The notes beneath the pieces are model-generated. The model was given only the letters and a program-made list of their open reading frames with translations. It had not been told where the DNA came from and searched no databases. A DNA stretch of 64,000 nt from Pseudoduganella aquatica (GTDB lineage Bacteria > Pseudomonadota > Gammaproteobacteria > Burkholderiales > Burkholderiaceae_D): positions 1 through 64,000 of the forward strand of contig NZ_WWCU01000007.1 of assembly GCF_009857595.1 (NCBI RefSeq), read 5' to 3'. Of the stretch, positions 9,596 to 18,488 are shown piece by piece. Position numbers and translations under genes: made by a program. How positions within the stretch are numbered: the stretch's first letter is position 1; every line of letters starts with the position of its first letter.

Positions 9596-10522
9596 ATGAG
9601 TACAGCAATTTACAGCCACCCAGACTGCCTGCGCCACGAGATGGGCGAGTGGCATCCAGAATCGCCCGCCCGGCTGCAAGCGATTGCCGACCAGCTCATC
9701 AATTCTCACATTGACGACCTGCTGGAACACCGCGAGGCGCCGCTGGCGGCGCTGTCCGACATAGAGCGCAACCATAGCCGCAACGCCATCGGCATTGTGC
9801 GCGACAACGTGCCGGAGGCGGGCGACTACTACCCCATCGACGGCGACACCTCGCTCAACGCCCATAGCTGGCAGGCGGCCCTGCGCGCCGCCGGCGCCGC
9901 CGTGGCGGCCACGGACGCGGTGATCGACGGCGAAATCGGCAACGCCTTTTGCGCCATCCGCCCGCCGGGCCACCACGCGCGGCCGACCGAGCCCATGGGC
10001 TTCTGCATGTTCAACAACATCGCCATCGCGGCCAAGCACGCGCTGGACGTGCGCGGCCTGCAGCGCGTGGCCATCGTGGATTTCGACGTCCACCACGGCA
10101 ACGGCACCGAGGAGGCGCTGATGGACGAGCCGCGCGCGCTGATGGTGAGCTTCTTCCAGCATCCCTTCTATCCCTACAGCGCGGTGGCGGCGGAAACGCC
10201 GAACCGGGTGAACGTGCCGGTCCCGGCGCATTCCAAGGGCGACGTGGTGCGCCAGCTGGTGCTGGACAAGTGGCTGCCCGCGCTGCACGCCTTCAAGCCG
10301 GAGATGATCTTCATCTCGGCCGGTTTCGACGCGCACCGCGAGGACGACATCGGCGGCATGGGCCTGGTGGAGGCGGACTACGCCTGGATGACGCAGCAGG
10401 TGATGGCCGTGGCCAAGGACTACGCGCAAGGCCGTATCGTGAGCTGCCTGGAGGGCGGCTACAACCTGTCGGCGCTGGGCCGCAGCGTAGTGGCCCACGT
10501 GAAGGCGCTGGCGGAGCTGTAG
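9596..10522 (+). CDS. Histone deacetylase family hydrolase (class II type)
   Basis: This 308-residue zinc hydrolase of the arginase/deacetylase fold has the active-site pair in RPPGHHA, zinc ligands in DFDVHHGNGT and a third zinc Asp in SAGFDAHRED. The C-terminal GGYNLSALG is typical of bacterial HDAC-like amidohydrolases. Likely substrates are acetylated polyamines, small amides or acetyl-lysine; sequence alone cannot decide. The start at MSTAIYSHPDC is preferred because homologues begin at this strand. An in-frame ATG at 9557 would add 13 residues, and neither start has a strong Shine-Dalgarno. Confidence 0.88.
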   Translation: MSTAIYSHPDCLRHEMGEWHPESPARLQAIADQLINSHIDDLLEHREAPLAALSDIERNHSRNAIGIVRDNVPEAGDYYPIDGDTSLNAHSWQAALRAAGAAVAATDAVIDGEIGNAFCAIRPPGHHARPTEPMGFCMFNNIAIAAKHALDVRGLQRVAIVDFDVHHGNGTEEALMDEPRALMVSFFQHPFYPYSAVAAETPNRVNVPVPAHSKGDVVRQLVLDKWLPALHAFKPEMIFISAGFDAHREDDIGGMGLVEADYAWMTQQVMAVAKDYAQGRIVSCLEGGYNLSALGRSVVAHVKALAEL

Positions 10523-10538
10523 GCCGCTCTGGCACGTC

Positions 10539-13500
10539 TTAACGCGGCGCCAGCTTCAGGTCCACCTGTTCGACTATATTGGGGATGGCCGCCAGCACCG
10601 CCTGGACCGTGGCCCGGCACGCCGCCGGCCCGGCTTCCTTGCGCAGCGCTTGTTCCGCCTGCGCCGCCAGCTGGCTGAGTTCGTTGGCGCCTATGGTGCC
10701 GGCCAGTCCTTTGAGCGTATGCAGCGCGGACGCGGCGCCTGCGCAGCCTTCCGTATCGAGTGCCGCGCGCAGCTCCGCCGCAATCAGCGCGGCTTCCGCA
10801 TTGAAGCTGCGCAGGGCGATCTGGTAGACCGGCACCAGGCCGCCCATGCGCTTGATGGCGCCGGCCGAGTCCAGCCGCGCCGGCGGTTCGGTGCGCGCCG
10901 CCGCGCCGATTGCCGCTGCGCTAGCCGGGCCGGCTGCCGCTGCGCCGATTGCCGCCGTCACGCCGGCCGCAGCCTGTTCGCGCCGAGGTCCCGCGTGGGA
11001 CAGGATGACCCCGATCAGCTGCTGCAGGTCGAAGGGCTTGCCCACGTGGTCCACCATGCCCGCCGCCAGCGCCAGATCCCGGTCCGACTGCATGGCGTTG
11101 GCCGTCATGGCGATAATGGGCGGCGCGCGCTCGCCCAGTTCGGCAAGGATGGCGCGCGTGGCCTCGTAGCCGTCCATGTCCGGCATCTGGATATCCATCA
11201 GCACCACGTCCGGCAGCGGCCCCTCGCGCCGCACGGCGGAGATGGCGTCCTGCCCGCAGGCGGCCACCTCCACCAGCGCGCCCTCGTGGCTCAGCAGCTC
11301 GCGCGCCACTTGCTGGTTGGTCGGATTGTCCTCCACCAGCAGGATGCTCACCCGGTTCAGCAAGCGCCGCGACTGCGGCGGCTGGTCCAGCAGGGCGGGG
11401 CGCTGGCCGGAGCGCGCGTCGGCCACCGCGTTGAACAGCATCGACGCCGTGACCGGCTTGACCAGAACCCCGTCCAGCACCGGCGCGGCCCGGGCAGGCT
11501 CCTGCGCCTGCTTCTGCGCCAGCTGCTCGCGGTCATATGCGGTGACCATGATGATCAAGGGCGTGGCGGCGGCGGGCAGCAGCTCGCGCAGGCGCACGCT
11601 GGTTTCCCAGCCGTCCAGCAGCGGCATGCGCCAGTCCACCAGCAGCACGTCGTAAGGGTGGCCCGCGCTGCGTTCCATCGCCAGCCGGATCGCGTCCAGG
11701 CCATTGTCGGCCGTGTCAACGCGCCAGCCGAAGGACGCCGCCATGGCCGCCAGCACCTGGCGCGCGCTGGGGTTGTCGTCCACCACCAGGCAATCCAGGG
11801 CGTGCAGCTGCGCGGGATGGCCTTGCTGCGGCGGCGGCTCCGCCTGCGGCAGCGCCAGCTCGAAGCTGAAGGTGCTGCCCTGGCCCGGCGTGCTGGCCAC
11901 ATCCAGCGTCCCGCCCATCATGCGGGCCAGGCGCTGCGAGATCGCCAGCCCCAGGCCGGAGCCGCCGAAGCGGCGCGCGGTGGAGGCCTCGCCCTGGGAG
12001 AAGCCGTCGAAGATATGGCTGCGCTGCTCGGGCGAGATGCCGATGCCGGTGTCGCGGATGGCGAAGGCGATGCGCGCGCCGTCCGGCCCCTGCACCGGCC
12101 GCACCGACAGCACCACCTCGCCCTGCTCGGTGAACTTGATGGCGTTGCCGGTCAGGTTCAGCAGGATCTGCTGCAGGCGCAGCGAGTCGCCCAGCAGCCA
12201 GGGCGGCAGCGCGGGATCAACCTCGAACAGCACCTCAACCGGCTTGCCGCCCACGTAGGCGGACAGGATCACGGACAGGTCGCGCAGCAGCCGGTCCAGG
12301 CTGAATGGATGCAGGTCCAGCGCCAGCTTGCCCGCTTCCACCTTGGAGAAATCGAGGATGTCGTTGAGCAGGCCAAGCAGGGCGCGCGCCGCCGATTCCG
12401 CCTTGGCTGCGTAGTCGCGCTGGCGGCCGTCGAGCTGCGTTTGCTGCAGCAGCTGCAGCATGCCCAGCACCGCGTTCATCGGTGTCCGGATTTCGTGGCT
12501 CATGTTCGCCACGAAGTCCGACTTGGCGCGGCCCGCTTCCAGCGCCTGGTCCTTGGCCTCGGTCAGTTTTTCCACCGTGCGGGCCTGCTGGCGCAAGGCG
12601 TAGCGCCCGCCCAGCAGGGAGCCGGCCGCCATGATGAACAGCAGCGCCAGGAACATGGCGTCGTTGACGGCTTCCTTGCGCCAGGGCGCCAGGAAGTCGT
12701 CGCTGGACAGGCCCACCAGCACGAACACCGGATACTGGCCGATGCGTTCGATGCTGACCACGCGCTGCAGGCCGTCGCGCACGCTGGTGGTGGTGTAGGT
12801 GGCGTGCTGGCGCTGGCTGTTCAGCACCGCCAGCGTGGGCGCCGACAGCATGACCTGGGAACCCAGCGGCACTTCGGCCACCTCCGGGTAGCGGTGCAGC
12901 ATGCGGCGGTCTTTGTCCACCAGGGTGATTACGCCATTCGCCCCCACGTTGAGGGACTTCAGCACGTCGGTGATGGTGCTGGTGGTCATGTTCACATAGG
13001 CCGTGCCGCCGAAGCGGCCGTCCTCGTAGGTGAGTGCGTAGACCAGCGGCAGTACCCAGTCGCCCGTGATGCGCGACTTGACCGGCACGCCGAACACCAG
13101 TTCGCGCTCCTTCTGTGCGCGCGGGTAGAACTCGCGGATGCTCAGGTTCTGGATCTTGGACAGGTCGATGTCCTCGCCGTAGATCACCCGGCCCTCGTTG
13201 TCCGAGCCGCGCACCGAGCGCGCGTGGGGAATGCGTTCCTTGAGCGAGCGCAGATAGGCGCTGAAGGCGGCGTCGCTGAAGCGGTGCTCGGCGTGCATGG
13301 CGCGGAATTCCTGCCCGGCGCGGCGCATGGCCAGGTCCACTTCGTAGAAGTGGCCGCGCAGGAAATGTTCCAGTGTAATGGCGAGATTGCGGGAGGTTTC
13401 TTCCGCATTGGCGAAGTAGCGCTGGCGGCTTTCGTGCAGGGTGTGGAGTACGAAACCAGTGACGATCAGGAATGCCGCCGCCACTGCCACTACCAGCACA

Positions 13501-13541
13501 GTAAATAGCTTGCGCAATCGCCGCAGTGTCTCGAATCTCAT
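10539..13541 (-). CDS. Hybrid sensor histidine kinase with two receiver domains and an HPt domain
   Basis: This is a 1000-residue membrane sensor. One membrane helix lies near residues 13-33, then a periplasmic PDC/Cache-type domain to about 290, then a second helix at about 294-315. The HisKA domain has His349 in [12 protein letters not shown], followed by an ATPase domain with N and G boxes ([21 protein letters not shown]). The first receiver has Asp636 (LLVDWRMP), the second has Asp783 ([11 protein letters not shown]), and the HPt domain has His941 ([10 protein letters not shown]). An Ala-rich linker of about 45 residues precedes the HPt. No cognate response regulator is adjacent, so the final output is probably encoded elsewhere. 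Confidence 0.92.
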   Translation of the reverse strand: MRFETLRRLRKLFTVLVVAVAAAFLIVTGFVLHTLHESRQRYFANAEETSRNLAITLEHFLRGHFYEVDLAMRRAGQEFRAMHAEHRFSDAAFSAYLRSLKERIPHARSVRGSDNEGRVIYGEDIDLSKIQNLSIREFYPRAQKERELVFGVPVKSRITGDWVLPLVYALTYEDGRFGGTAYVNMTTSTITDVLKSLNVGANGVITLVDKDRRMLHRYPEVAEVPLGSQVMLSAPTLAVLNSQRQHATYTTTSVRDGLQRVVSIERIGQYPVFVLVGLSSDDFLAPWRKEAVNDAMFLALLFIMAAGSLLGGRYALRQQARTVEKLTEAKDQALEAGRAKSDFVANMSHEIRTPMNAVLGMLQLLQQTQLDGRQRDYAAKAESAARALLGLLNDILDFSKVEAGKLALDLHPFSLDRLLRDLSVILSAYVGGKPVEVLFEVDPALPPWLLGDSLRLQQILLNLTGNAIKFTEQGEVVLSVRPVQGPDGARIAFAIRDTGIGISPEQRSHIFDGFSQGEASTARRFGGSGLGLAISQRLARMMGGTLDVASTPGQGSTFSFELALPQAEPPPQQGHPAQLHALDCLVVDDNPSARQVLAAMAASFGWRVDTADNGLDAIRLAMERSAGHPYDVLLVDWRMPLLDGWETSVRLRELLPAAATPLIIMVTAYDREQLAQKQAQEPARAAPVLDGVLVKPVTASMLFNAVADARSGQRPALLDQPPQSRRLLNRVSILLVEDNPTNQQVARELLSHEGALVEVAACGQDAISAVRREGPLPDVVLMDIQMPDMDGYEATRAILAELGERAPPIIAMTANAMQSDRDLALAAGMVDHVGKPFDLQQLIGVILSHAGPRREQAAAGVTAAIGAAAAGPASAAAIGAAARTEPPARLDSAGAIKRMGGLVPVYQIALRSFNAEAALIAAELRAALDTEGCAGAASALHTLKGLAGTIGANELSQLAAQAEQALRKEAGPAACRATVQAVLAAIPNIVEQVDLKLAPR

Positions 13542-13559
13542 GTGCTTACATTAACACAT

Positions 13560-13597
13560 GGCGGGTTACGCAGCTGCGCTGCTAACCCGCCCTACGC
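13560..13597. repeat. REP-like palindromic element, copy 2
   Basis: GGCGGGTTACGC and GCTAACCCGCC arms are followed by CTACGC. It is a single copy between the start of the hybrid kinase gene and the end of the OPT transporter gene, both on the minus strand. Confidence 0.85.
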
Positions 13598-13638
13598 ATA
13601 TATACGACACACGGAAGGCGGCGCGGGGCCGCCTGTGC

Positions 13639-15621
13639 TTAGGCGCCGACGCGCTTGGCGCTGGTGCTGGACCAGCGGTACAGGGCGGACACCACGGCGG
13701 CGCCCACCACCAGCGACACCACCATGGTGGCGTGTTCGCTCAGCGAGTTGGCGATGGCCAGCGGCTCGCCTTCGCCGGACAGCACGATCAGGCCGGCCAG
13801 CGCCACGTTGAACAGGCTCTCGCCGACGATGAAGCCGGACATGATCAGCACGCCCAGGCGCTTGGCCACTTCACCCCAGCTCTGGTGGTGCACGGCGCGT
13901 TCGAACAGGTAGCCGGCGACGGCGCCCACCACCACCGGCGCGGTCACGGCGCTCGGCAGGTAGATCGCCAGGCCCACGCCCAGCGGCGGCAGGCTGTACT
14001 TGTTGCCCGACGCTTTTTTCAGCACGAAGTTGAGCACCACCAGGCCCAGGCCCAGGGCGGCGCCCCAGCCGATCAGGTGCCACGGCAGATTGCCACCGAT
14101 AACGCCCTTGGCCAGCGTGGAGATCAGCGTCGCCTGCGGCGCGGCCAGCGGCTGCGAGGAGATGGCCTGCAGATTGGGCGCGCCGGCAAAGCCGTTGGCG
14201 CGGTTCAGCAGCTCCAGCACCGGCGGCACCACGCAGGAACCGGCGAACACGCCGATCAGCAGCGCAACCTGCTGCTTCCAAGGCGTGGCGTCGACCAGCT
14301 GGCCGGTTTTCAGATCCTGCAGGTTGTCGTTGCCGATCACGGCCACGGCCAGCACCACGGTGGTGACGAACAGCGCAAAGGCGATCAGCGCATGCGCCAC
14401 TTCCGGACCCATGATGTGCTTGCCCACCGCGCCCACCGACAGGGCGGCGCCCAGCACGGTCAGGATGGCGATGCCGGAAACCGGGGAATTCGAGGAGCCG
14501 ATCAGGCCAGCCATGTAGCCGCAGACGGCGGCGGCGAAAATGCCGGCCACCAGGATGTAGCCCACGCCGACAGCGATCAGCGCCGGCGCCACGCTTTGCA
14601 GCACGCCGCCTTGCAGGAAGGAAGCCAGCAGCCAGCCGGCCGGCACCATGGCGATCAGCGTCACCAGGCCGACGATAAAGATAGGCATATCCTGCTCGGT
14701 GCGCGGCAGCACGCCGCCGTTCTGCTTGGCGTGGCGCGACGCGGCCATGGCCGACTTCAGGCCGCCGATGACGGGCTTGGCGAGGCCGGCCAGGGTCACG
14801 ATGGCGGCGGCGCCGATGGCGCCCGCGCCTATCATGCGCACATCGGTTTTCCAGACTTTCAGTGCCCAGTCGGCCGCCGAGGCGTCCGCCATGGGCTGGG
14901 CCGCGGTCAGGATGGGAACCAGGATGCCCCAGGCGATGGCCAGGCCGGCCAGCATGGCGATGCCGACGGTGATGCCCATCAGGTGGCCCGCGCCGATCAG
15001 GGCCAGCGAGCTGGAAGCGCCCAGGCCGGTGGCGCCGTTGCCGGTGCGGAAATAGACCGCCATTTCGCCGGCCATCACCTTCACGGCCGCGCCGGCCGCG
15101 TACAGCGCGGAGGCCACGCTGCCCAGGATCACGGCCATCAGGCCGGCCTTGCCTTCAGCGGCGCCGGCGCGCGACGAGGTGCCCACCTTCAGCACTTCGG
15201 CGGCGGCCACGCCTTCCGGGTAGGGCAGGTCCGAGGTCGACACCAGCGCGCGGCGCAGCGGCACCGTGTACATCACGCCCAGCACGCCGCCGATGGCGCA
15301 GGCGCCGAAGGTCGGCCAGAAGGGCACATTGGCCCACCAGCCTATCATCAGCAGGCCCGGCAGCACGAAGATCACCGAGGCCAGCGTGCCGGCGGCCGAG
15401 GCGATGGTCTGCACAATGTTGTTTTCTTGAATCGTCGCGGTCTTGAAGGCGCTCAGCAGCGCCATCGAAATCACCGCCGCCGGGATCGAGGTGGCGAAGG
15501 TCAGGCCCACTTTGAGGCCCAGATAGACCTGCGCCGCCGTGAACACCAGCGTGATCAGGATACCCAGGATCACGCCGCGGACGGTGATTTCGCCTGGCGT
15601 GGATGGGGAAGCTTTAGTCAT
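13639..15621 (-). CDS. OPT family oligopeptide/metal-chelate transporter
   Basis: This 660-residue polytopic inner-membrane protein has about 14-16 hydrophobic segments. Its N-terminal region (TVRGVILGILITLVFTAAQ then YLGLKVGLTFATSIPAAVIS) is the hallmark of prokaryotic OPT proteins, which couple uptake of peptides or metal chelates to the proton gradient. The start at MTKASPSTPGE is chosen because AGGGAG lies 9 nt upstream and the family N-terminus begins here; an open frame extends 50 codons further but is not protein-like. It is monocistronic and divergent from rbgA. Confidence 0.88.
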   Translation of the reverse strand: MTKASPSTPGEITVRGVILGILITLVFTAAQVYLGLKVGLTFATSIPAAVISMALLSAFKTATIQENNIVQTIASAAGTLASVIFVLPGLLMIGWWANVPFWPTFGACAIGGVLGVMYTVPLRRALVSTSDLPYPEGVAAAEVLKVGTSSRAGAAEGKAGLMAVILGSVASALYAAGAAVKVMAGEMAVYFRTGNGATGLGASSSLALIGAGHLMGITVGIAMLAGLAIAWGILVPILTAAQPMADASAADWALKVWKTDVRMIGAGAIGAAAIVTLAGLAKPVIGGLKSAMAASRHAKQNGGVLPRTEQDMPIFIVGLVTLIAMVPAGWLLASFLQGGVLQSVAPALIAVGVGYILVAGIFAAAVCGYMAGLIGSSNSPVSGIAILTVLGAALSVGAVGKHIMGPEVAHALIAFALFVTTVVLAVAVIGNDNLQDLKTGQLVDATPWKQQVALLIGVFAGSCVVPPVLELLNRANGFAGAPNLQAISSQPLAAPQATLISTLAKGVIGGNLPWHLIGWGAALGLGLVVLNFVLKKASGNKYSLPPLGVGLAIYLPSAVTAPVVVGAVAGYLFERAVHHQSWGEVAKRLGVLIMSGFIVGESLFNVALAGLIVLSGEGEPLAIANSLSEHATMVVSLVVGAAVVSALYRWSSTSAKRVGA

Positions 15622-15769
15622 CTTGCACGACTCCCTGGAATGTTTGTAAAAAGGAAAAAATTTGTGCCTCATGATAGCCGACCTGCGGGCAAACGGATAC
15701 TGCAATGGAGGCGGCAAAGGCCGGAGCAGGTAAAATAGCGGATTACACGCACGCAGCAGAAGGCAAGAC

Positions 15770-16720
15770 ATGGCAATTCAATGGTATCCGGGGCATATGA
15801 ATGCCGCCAAGAAGAAGGCGGCCGAGCAGATGGAGAACACCGATCTGGTGATCGAGGTGGTCGATGCGCGCCTGCCCGAAGCCAGCTGCAACCCCATGGT
15901 GGAAGAGCTGCGCCTGTTCCGCCAGCGGCCCTGCCTGAAGATCCTCAACAAGATCGACCTGGCCGACCCGGCCGCCACCGCCGCGTGGGTGGAATACTAC
16001 AACGGCCAGGAAGGCGTGACCGCCTACGCCATGACCACCAAGAAGCCGGGCGACGTGGCGCGCATTCCGGACCTGGCCAAGGCGCTGGCGCCGCACCGCG
16101 GCGTGCCGACCAAGCCGCTGCGCATCATGATCATGGGCATCCCCAACGTCGGCAAATCGACGCTGATGAACGCGCTGCTGAAAAAGCGCGTGGCCAAGGT
16201 GGGCGACGAGCCGGCCGTGACCAAGGTGCAGCAGAAGCTCTACCTGGATAAAAACACCGTGCTGGTGGACACGCCCGGCATGCTGTGGCCCAAGATCGCC
16301 ATGCCGAGCGACGGCTTGATGCTGGCCGCCAGCCACGCCATCGGCTCGAATGCGCTGATCGAAGAAGAAGTGGCCGAATTCCTGGCCGGCGAAATGCTGC
16401 GCCGCTACCCCGAGCTGCTGGCCACGCGCTACGGCTACAAGGACATAGAGAGCATGGACGCCATTGCCGTGGTCGAAGGCATCGCCGCCAAGCGCGGCTA
16501 CCGCCTCAAGGGCGGCGACTACGACTACGAAAAAGCGGCCCACATCTTCCTGCAGGACTACCGCAGCGGCGTGCTGGGCCGCATCTCCCTGGAGACCCCC
16601 GCCACCCGCGCCGCCGCCCTGGCCGCCTTCGCCGAAGAGCAGCGCATCAAAGCCGAACTGGCCGCCGCCAAAGCTGCCGCCAAGGAAGCCGAGCGCATGA
16701 AGGGCAAGCGCGGCACCTGA
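15770..16720 (+). CDS. rbgA: Ribosome biogenesis GTPase RbgA/YlqF
   Basis: This 316-residue GTPase has a circularly permuted G domain: G4 (LNKIDL) near residue 60 precedes G1 (GIPNVGKST) near 126 and G3 (DTPGM) near 170. The N-terminus MAIQWYPGHMNAAKK is characteristic of YlqF/RbgA, which acts in late assembly of the large ribosomal subunit. The C-terminal helical domain ends in an Ala/Lys/Glu-rich tail (KAAAKEAERMKGKRG). It is followed by the convergent dioxygenase gene after 24 bp. Confidence 0.92.
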   Translation: MAIQWYPGHMNAAKKKAAEQMENTDLVIEVVDARLPEASCNPMVEELRLFRQRPCLKILNKIDLADPAATAAWVEYYNGQEGVTAYAMTTKKPGDVARIPDLAKALAPHRGVPTKPLRIMIMGIPNVGKSTLMNALLKKRVAKVGDEPAVTKVQQKLYLDKNTVLVDTPGMLWPKIAMPSDGLMLAASHAIGSNALIEEEVAEFLAGEMLRRYPELLATRYGYKDIESMDAIAVVEGIAAKRGYRLKGGDYDYEKAAHIFLQDYRSGVLGRISLETPATRAAALAAFAEEQRIKAELAAAKAAAKEAERMKGKRGT

Positions 16721-16744
16721 CCCCTTTTGGGGTGTTGGTGCTTT

Positions 16745-17551
16745 TTAGCCGAAGCGGAAGCTGGAGACGGCGAGGGCGCCCATAAAGCTGTCTTCGTGGT
16801 AGACGTTGGCGGCGCCGTCGGCCGTGGCGGCGCCGTGGGCGACCATTAGCGGCAGCAGGTGCTCTTCGCGCGGGTGCGCCGCCCGTGCCGCAGGCGCGCT
16901 TTCCCAGGCCAGCAGCCGGGCTTCGCGCTCGGCCGGCGCCAGCGCCATCGATGCGCGCAGCCAGGCGTCGAACTGGTGCGAGGCTTCCGCGCCCGCCGCG
17001 CCGAACTGGCGCAGGTTATGGTAGCTCAGGCCGCTGCCGATGATCAGCACGCCTTCCTCCCGCAGCGGCGCCAGGGCGCGGCCGATGGCGATGTGCTCGG
17101 CCGGGTCCAGCCCTTGTTTCAGCGACAGTTGCACGATGGGCACGTCGGCCGCCGGGTAGATGGGCTGCATGGCCGAGAAGGTGCCGTGGTCGAAGCCGCG
17201 CAGCGGGTCGAGGTGGGCGGCGATGCCGGCGCCGTTCAGCAGCTGCTGCACGCGTTCGGCCACTTCCGGCGAGCCGGGCGCGCTGTACTGGATGTCGTAG
17301 GTGTAGTCGGGGAAGCCGCCGTAGTCGTAGATCATGGGCGGCTTGGGGCTGGCCGAAATGCGCAGCTCGCTCGCTTCCCAGTGTGCCGTCACCACCAGCA
17401 CGGCCTTGGGCTTGGCGCTGCCAAGCTGGCGCGGGATGTCTTCCAGCGACGCTTTCAGCGCGTCGTAGCGGTTGCCGTAGTGGGCGAGCATCCACGGCCA
17501 TGGGCCGCCGCCGTGGGACAGGAAGTAGGTGGGGAGTGCAGTGCTGGACAT
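16745..17551 (-). CDS. LigB-type extradiol dioxygenase (4,5-DOPA dioxygenase-like, YgiD family)
   Basis: This 268-residue non-heme iron dioxygenase of the class III/LigB superfamily has candidate metal and acid/base histidines in FLSHGGGPW (near residue 12), ALLVVTAHWEA-like VVTAHWE, FDHGTFSAM, and SYHNLR. Bacterial members such as YgiD open catecholic rings, for example DOPA; the true substrate here is not evident. The start at MSSTALPTYFLSHGG has AGGAG about 7 nt upstream. The gene appears monocistronic. Confidence 0.87.
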   Translation of the reverse strand: MSSTALPTYFLSHGGGPWPWMLAHYGNRYDALKASLEDIPRQLGSAKPKAVLVVTAHWEASELRISASPKPPMIYDYGGFPDYTYDIQYSAPGSPEVAERVQQLLNGAGIAAHLDPLRGFDHGTFSAMQPIYPAADVPIVQLSLKQGLDPAEHIAIGRALAPLREEGVLIIGSGLSYHNLRQFGAAGAEASHQFDAWLRASMALAPAEREARLLAWESAPAARAAHPREEHLLPLMVAHGAATADGAANVYHEDSFMGALAVSSFRFG

Positions 17552-17630
17552 GGAGTGCTCCTGGTTTTCGATGCACTTACTATAGTCCCGCACTCCTTGT
17601 TCATCAATCGTGTTTTTATGGATGGATCGT

Positions 17631-18488
17631 TCAGGATTTGTTAATAATCCCGATGAGCGCGAACAGCCGCGCGCTGCGCATCCAGGCCAGGATGACGGCG
17701 ATGGCCTGGGTCAGCAGCAGGGCCGCCAGCAGGCCGATGGTGCCGGCCGTGGGCAGGTGGACGCGGCCCAGGCCCAGCACGGCGGCCACGGCCAGCCCCA
17801 GCAGGCTGATCGCCGCGTAGCTGCCCAGCGTGGCGCCGGGACTGCGCGCGAGCAGGCGCAGGCCGTGCCACCAGGCGGCGACGGCCGAGCGGCGGCGCCG
17901 GTCCGACGCCAGCACGGCGCGGCCGGCGTCCAGCGTGGCCAGCGCCAGCGCGATCAGCAGTGCGGTGAGGATGCCGGCGGCGCCGCGCAGGTATTGGCCT
18001 TCGCTCGGGGTGATGGCGTTGTCTGCGCCGCTGCCGGCCAGGCTTTGCAGCCCGCTGGCGATGCCGATGGCGGCGCCCAGCGGCACCACGGCCCACAGCA
18101 TCATCCGGAACATGCGCGGGTATTCGGCGACCGCGCCTGCAAACATGTGGCGCAGGGCCGGCTTGCCGTCGTAGCGGGCGGCGGTGGCGACCGCGCCGGT
18201 GAGCAGCGGCGACAGCAGCAGCGTGAGCACCAGCGCGGTGCCTGCGCCCAGCTGGATCGCGGCCGGATTGCGCGTCATCTCGCCCATCAGGTCGGCAATA
18301 TTGGACAGGTCCAGCCGCTGCGCCAGTTCGGCCGTGTGCACGGAGTGGCTGAAGGCGGCGCCGAACTGCATCCAGAACGGCAGCGCAAGCGCCAGCGTGG
18401 GCAGCAGCAGGGCGATGGTCCACAGCGCCAGCAGGCGCCATTGCAGGGCGGCGCGGGCGGCGCGCACGCAGGTGTCGGTCAGTTTCAT
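17631..18488 (-). CDS. Polytopic membrane protein of unknown function
   Basis: This 285-residue protein has about six hydrophobic segments, including LLALWTIALLLPTLALALP, GAGTALVLTLLLSPLLTGAV, GILTALLIALALATL and IGLLAALLLTQAIAVILAW. I do not recognise a catalytic or transport motif. Its ATG overlaps the stop of the M1 peptidase gene as ATGA, so the two products are made together and probably work together at the inner membrane. Confidence 0.75.
   Translation of the reverse strand: MKLTDTCVRAARAALQWRLLALWTIALLLPTLALALPFWMQFGAAFSHSVHTAELAQRLDLSNIADLMGEMTRNPAAIQLGAGTALVLTLLLSPLLTGAVATAARYDGKPALRHMFAGAVAEYPRMFRMMLWAVVPLGAAIGIASGLQSLAGSGADNAITPSEGQYLRGAAGILTALLIALALATLDAGRAVLASDRRRRSAVAAWWHGLRLLARSPGATLGSYAAISLLGLAVAAVLGLGRVHLPTAGTIGLLAALLLTQAIAVILAWMRSARLFALIGIINKS

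Noticed and set aside
10650..13508. A 952-codon open frame on the plus strand
   Set aside because: It is antisense to the hybrid kinase gene, is dominated by Arg, Gln, His and Ala, and has no domain. Such frames are common opposite high-GC genes.
16721..16744. Terminator after rbgA
   Set aside because: CCCC-TTTT-GGGG is too short, and the T run is offset by about ten bases.
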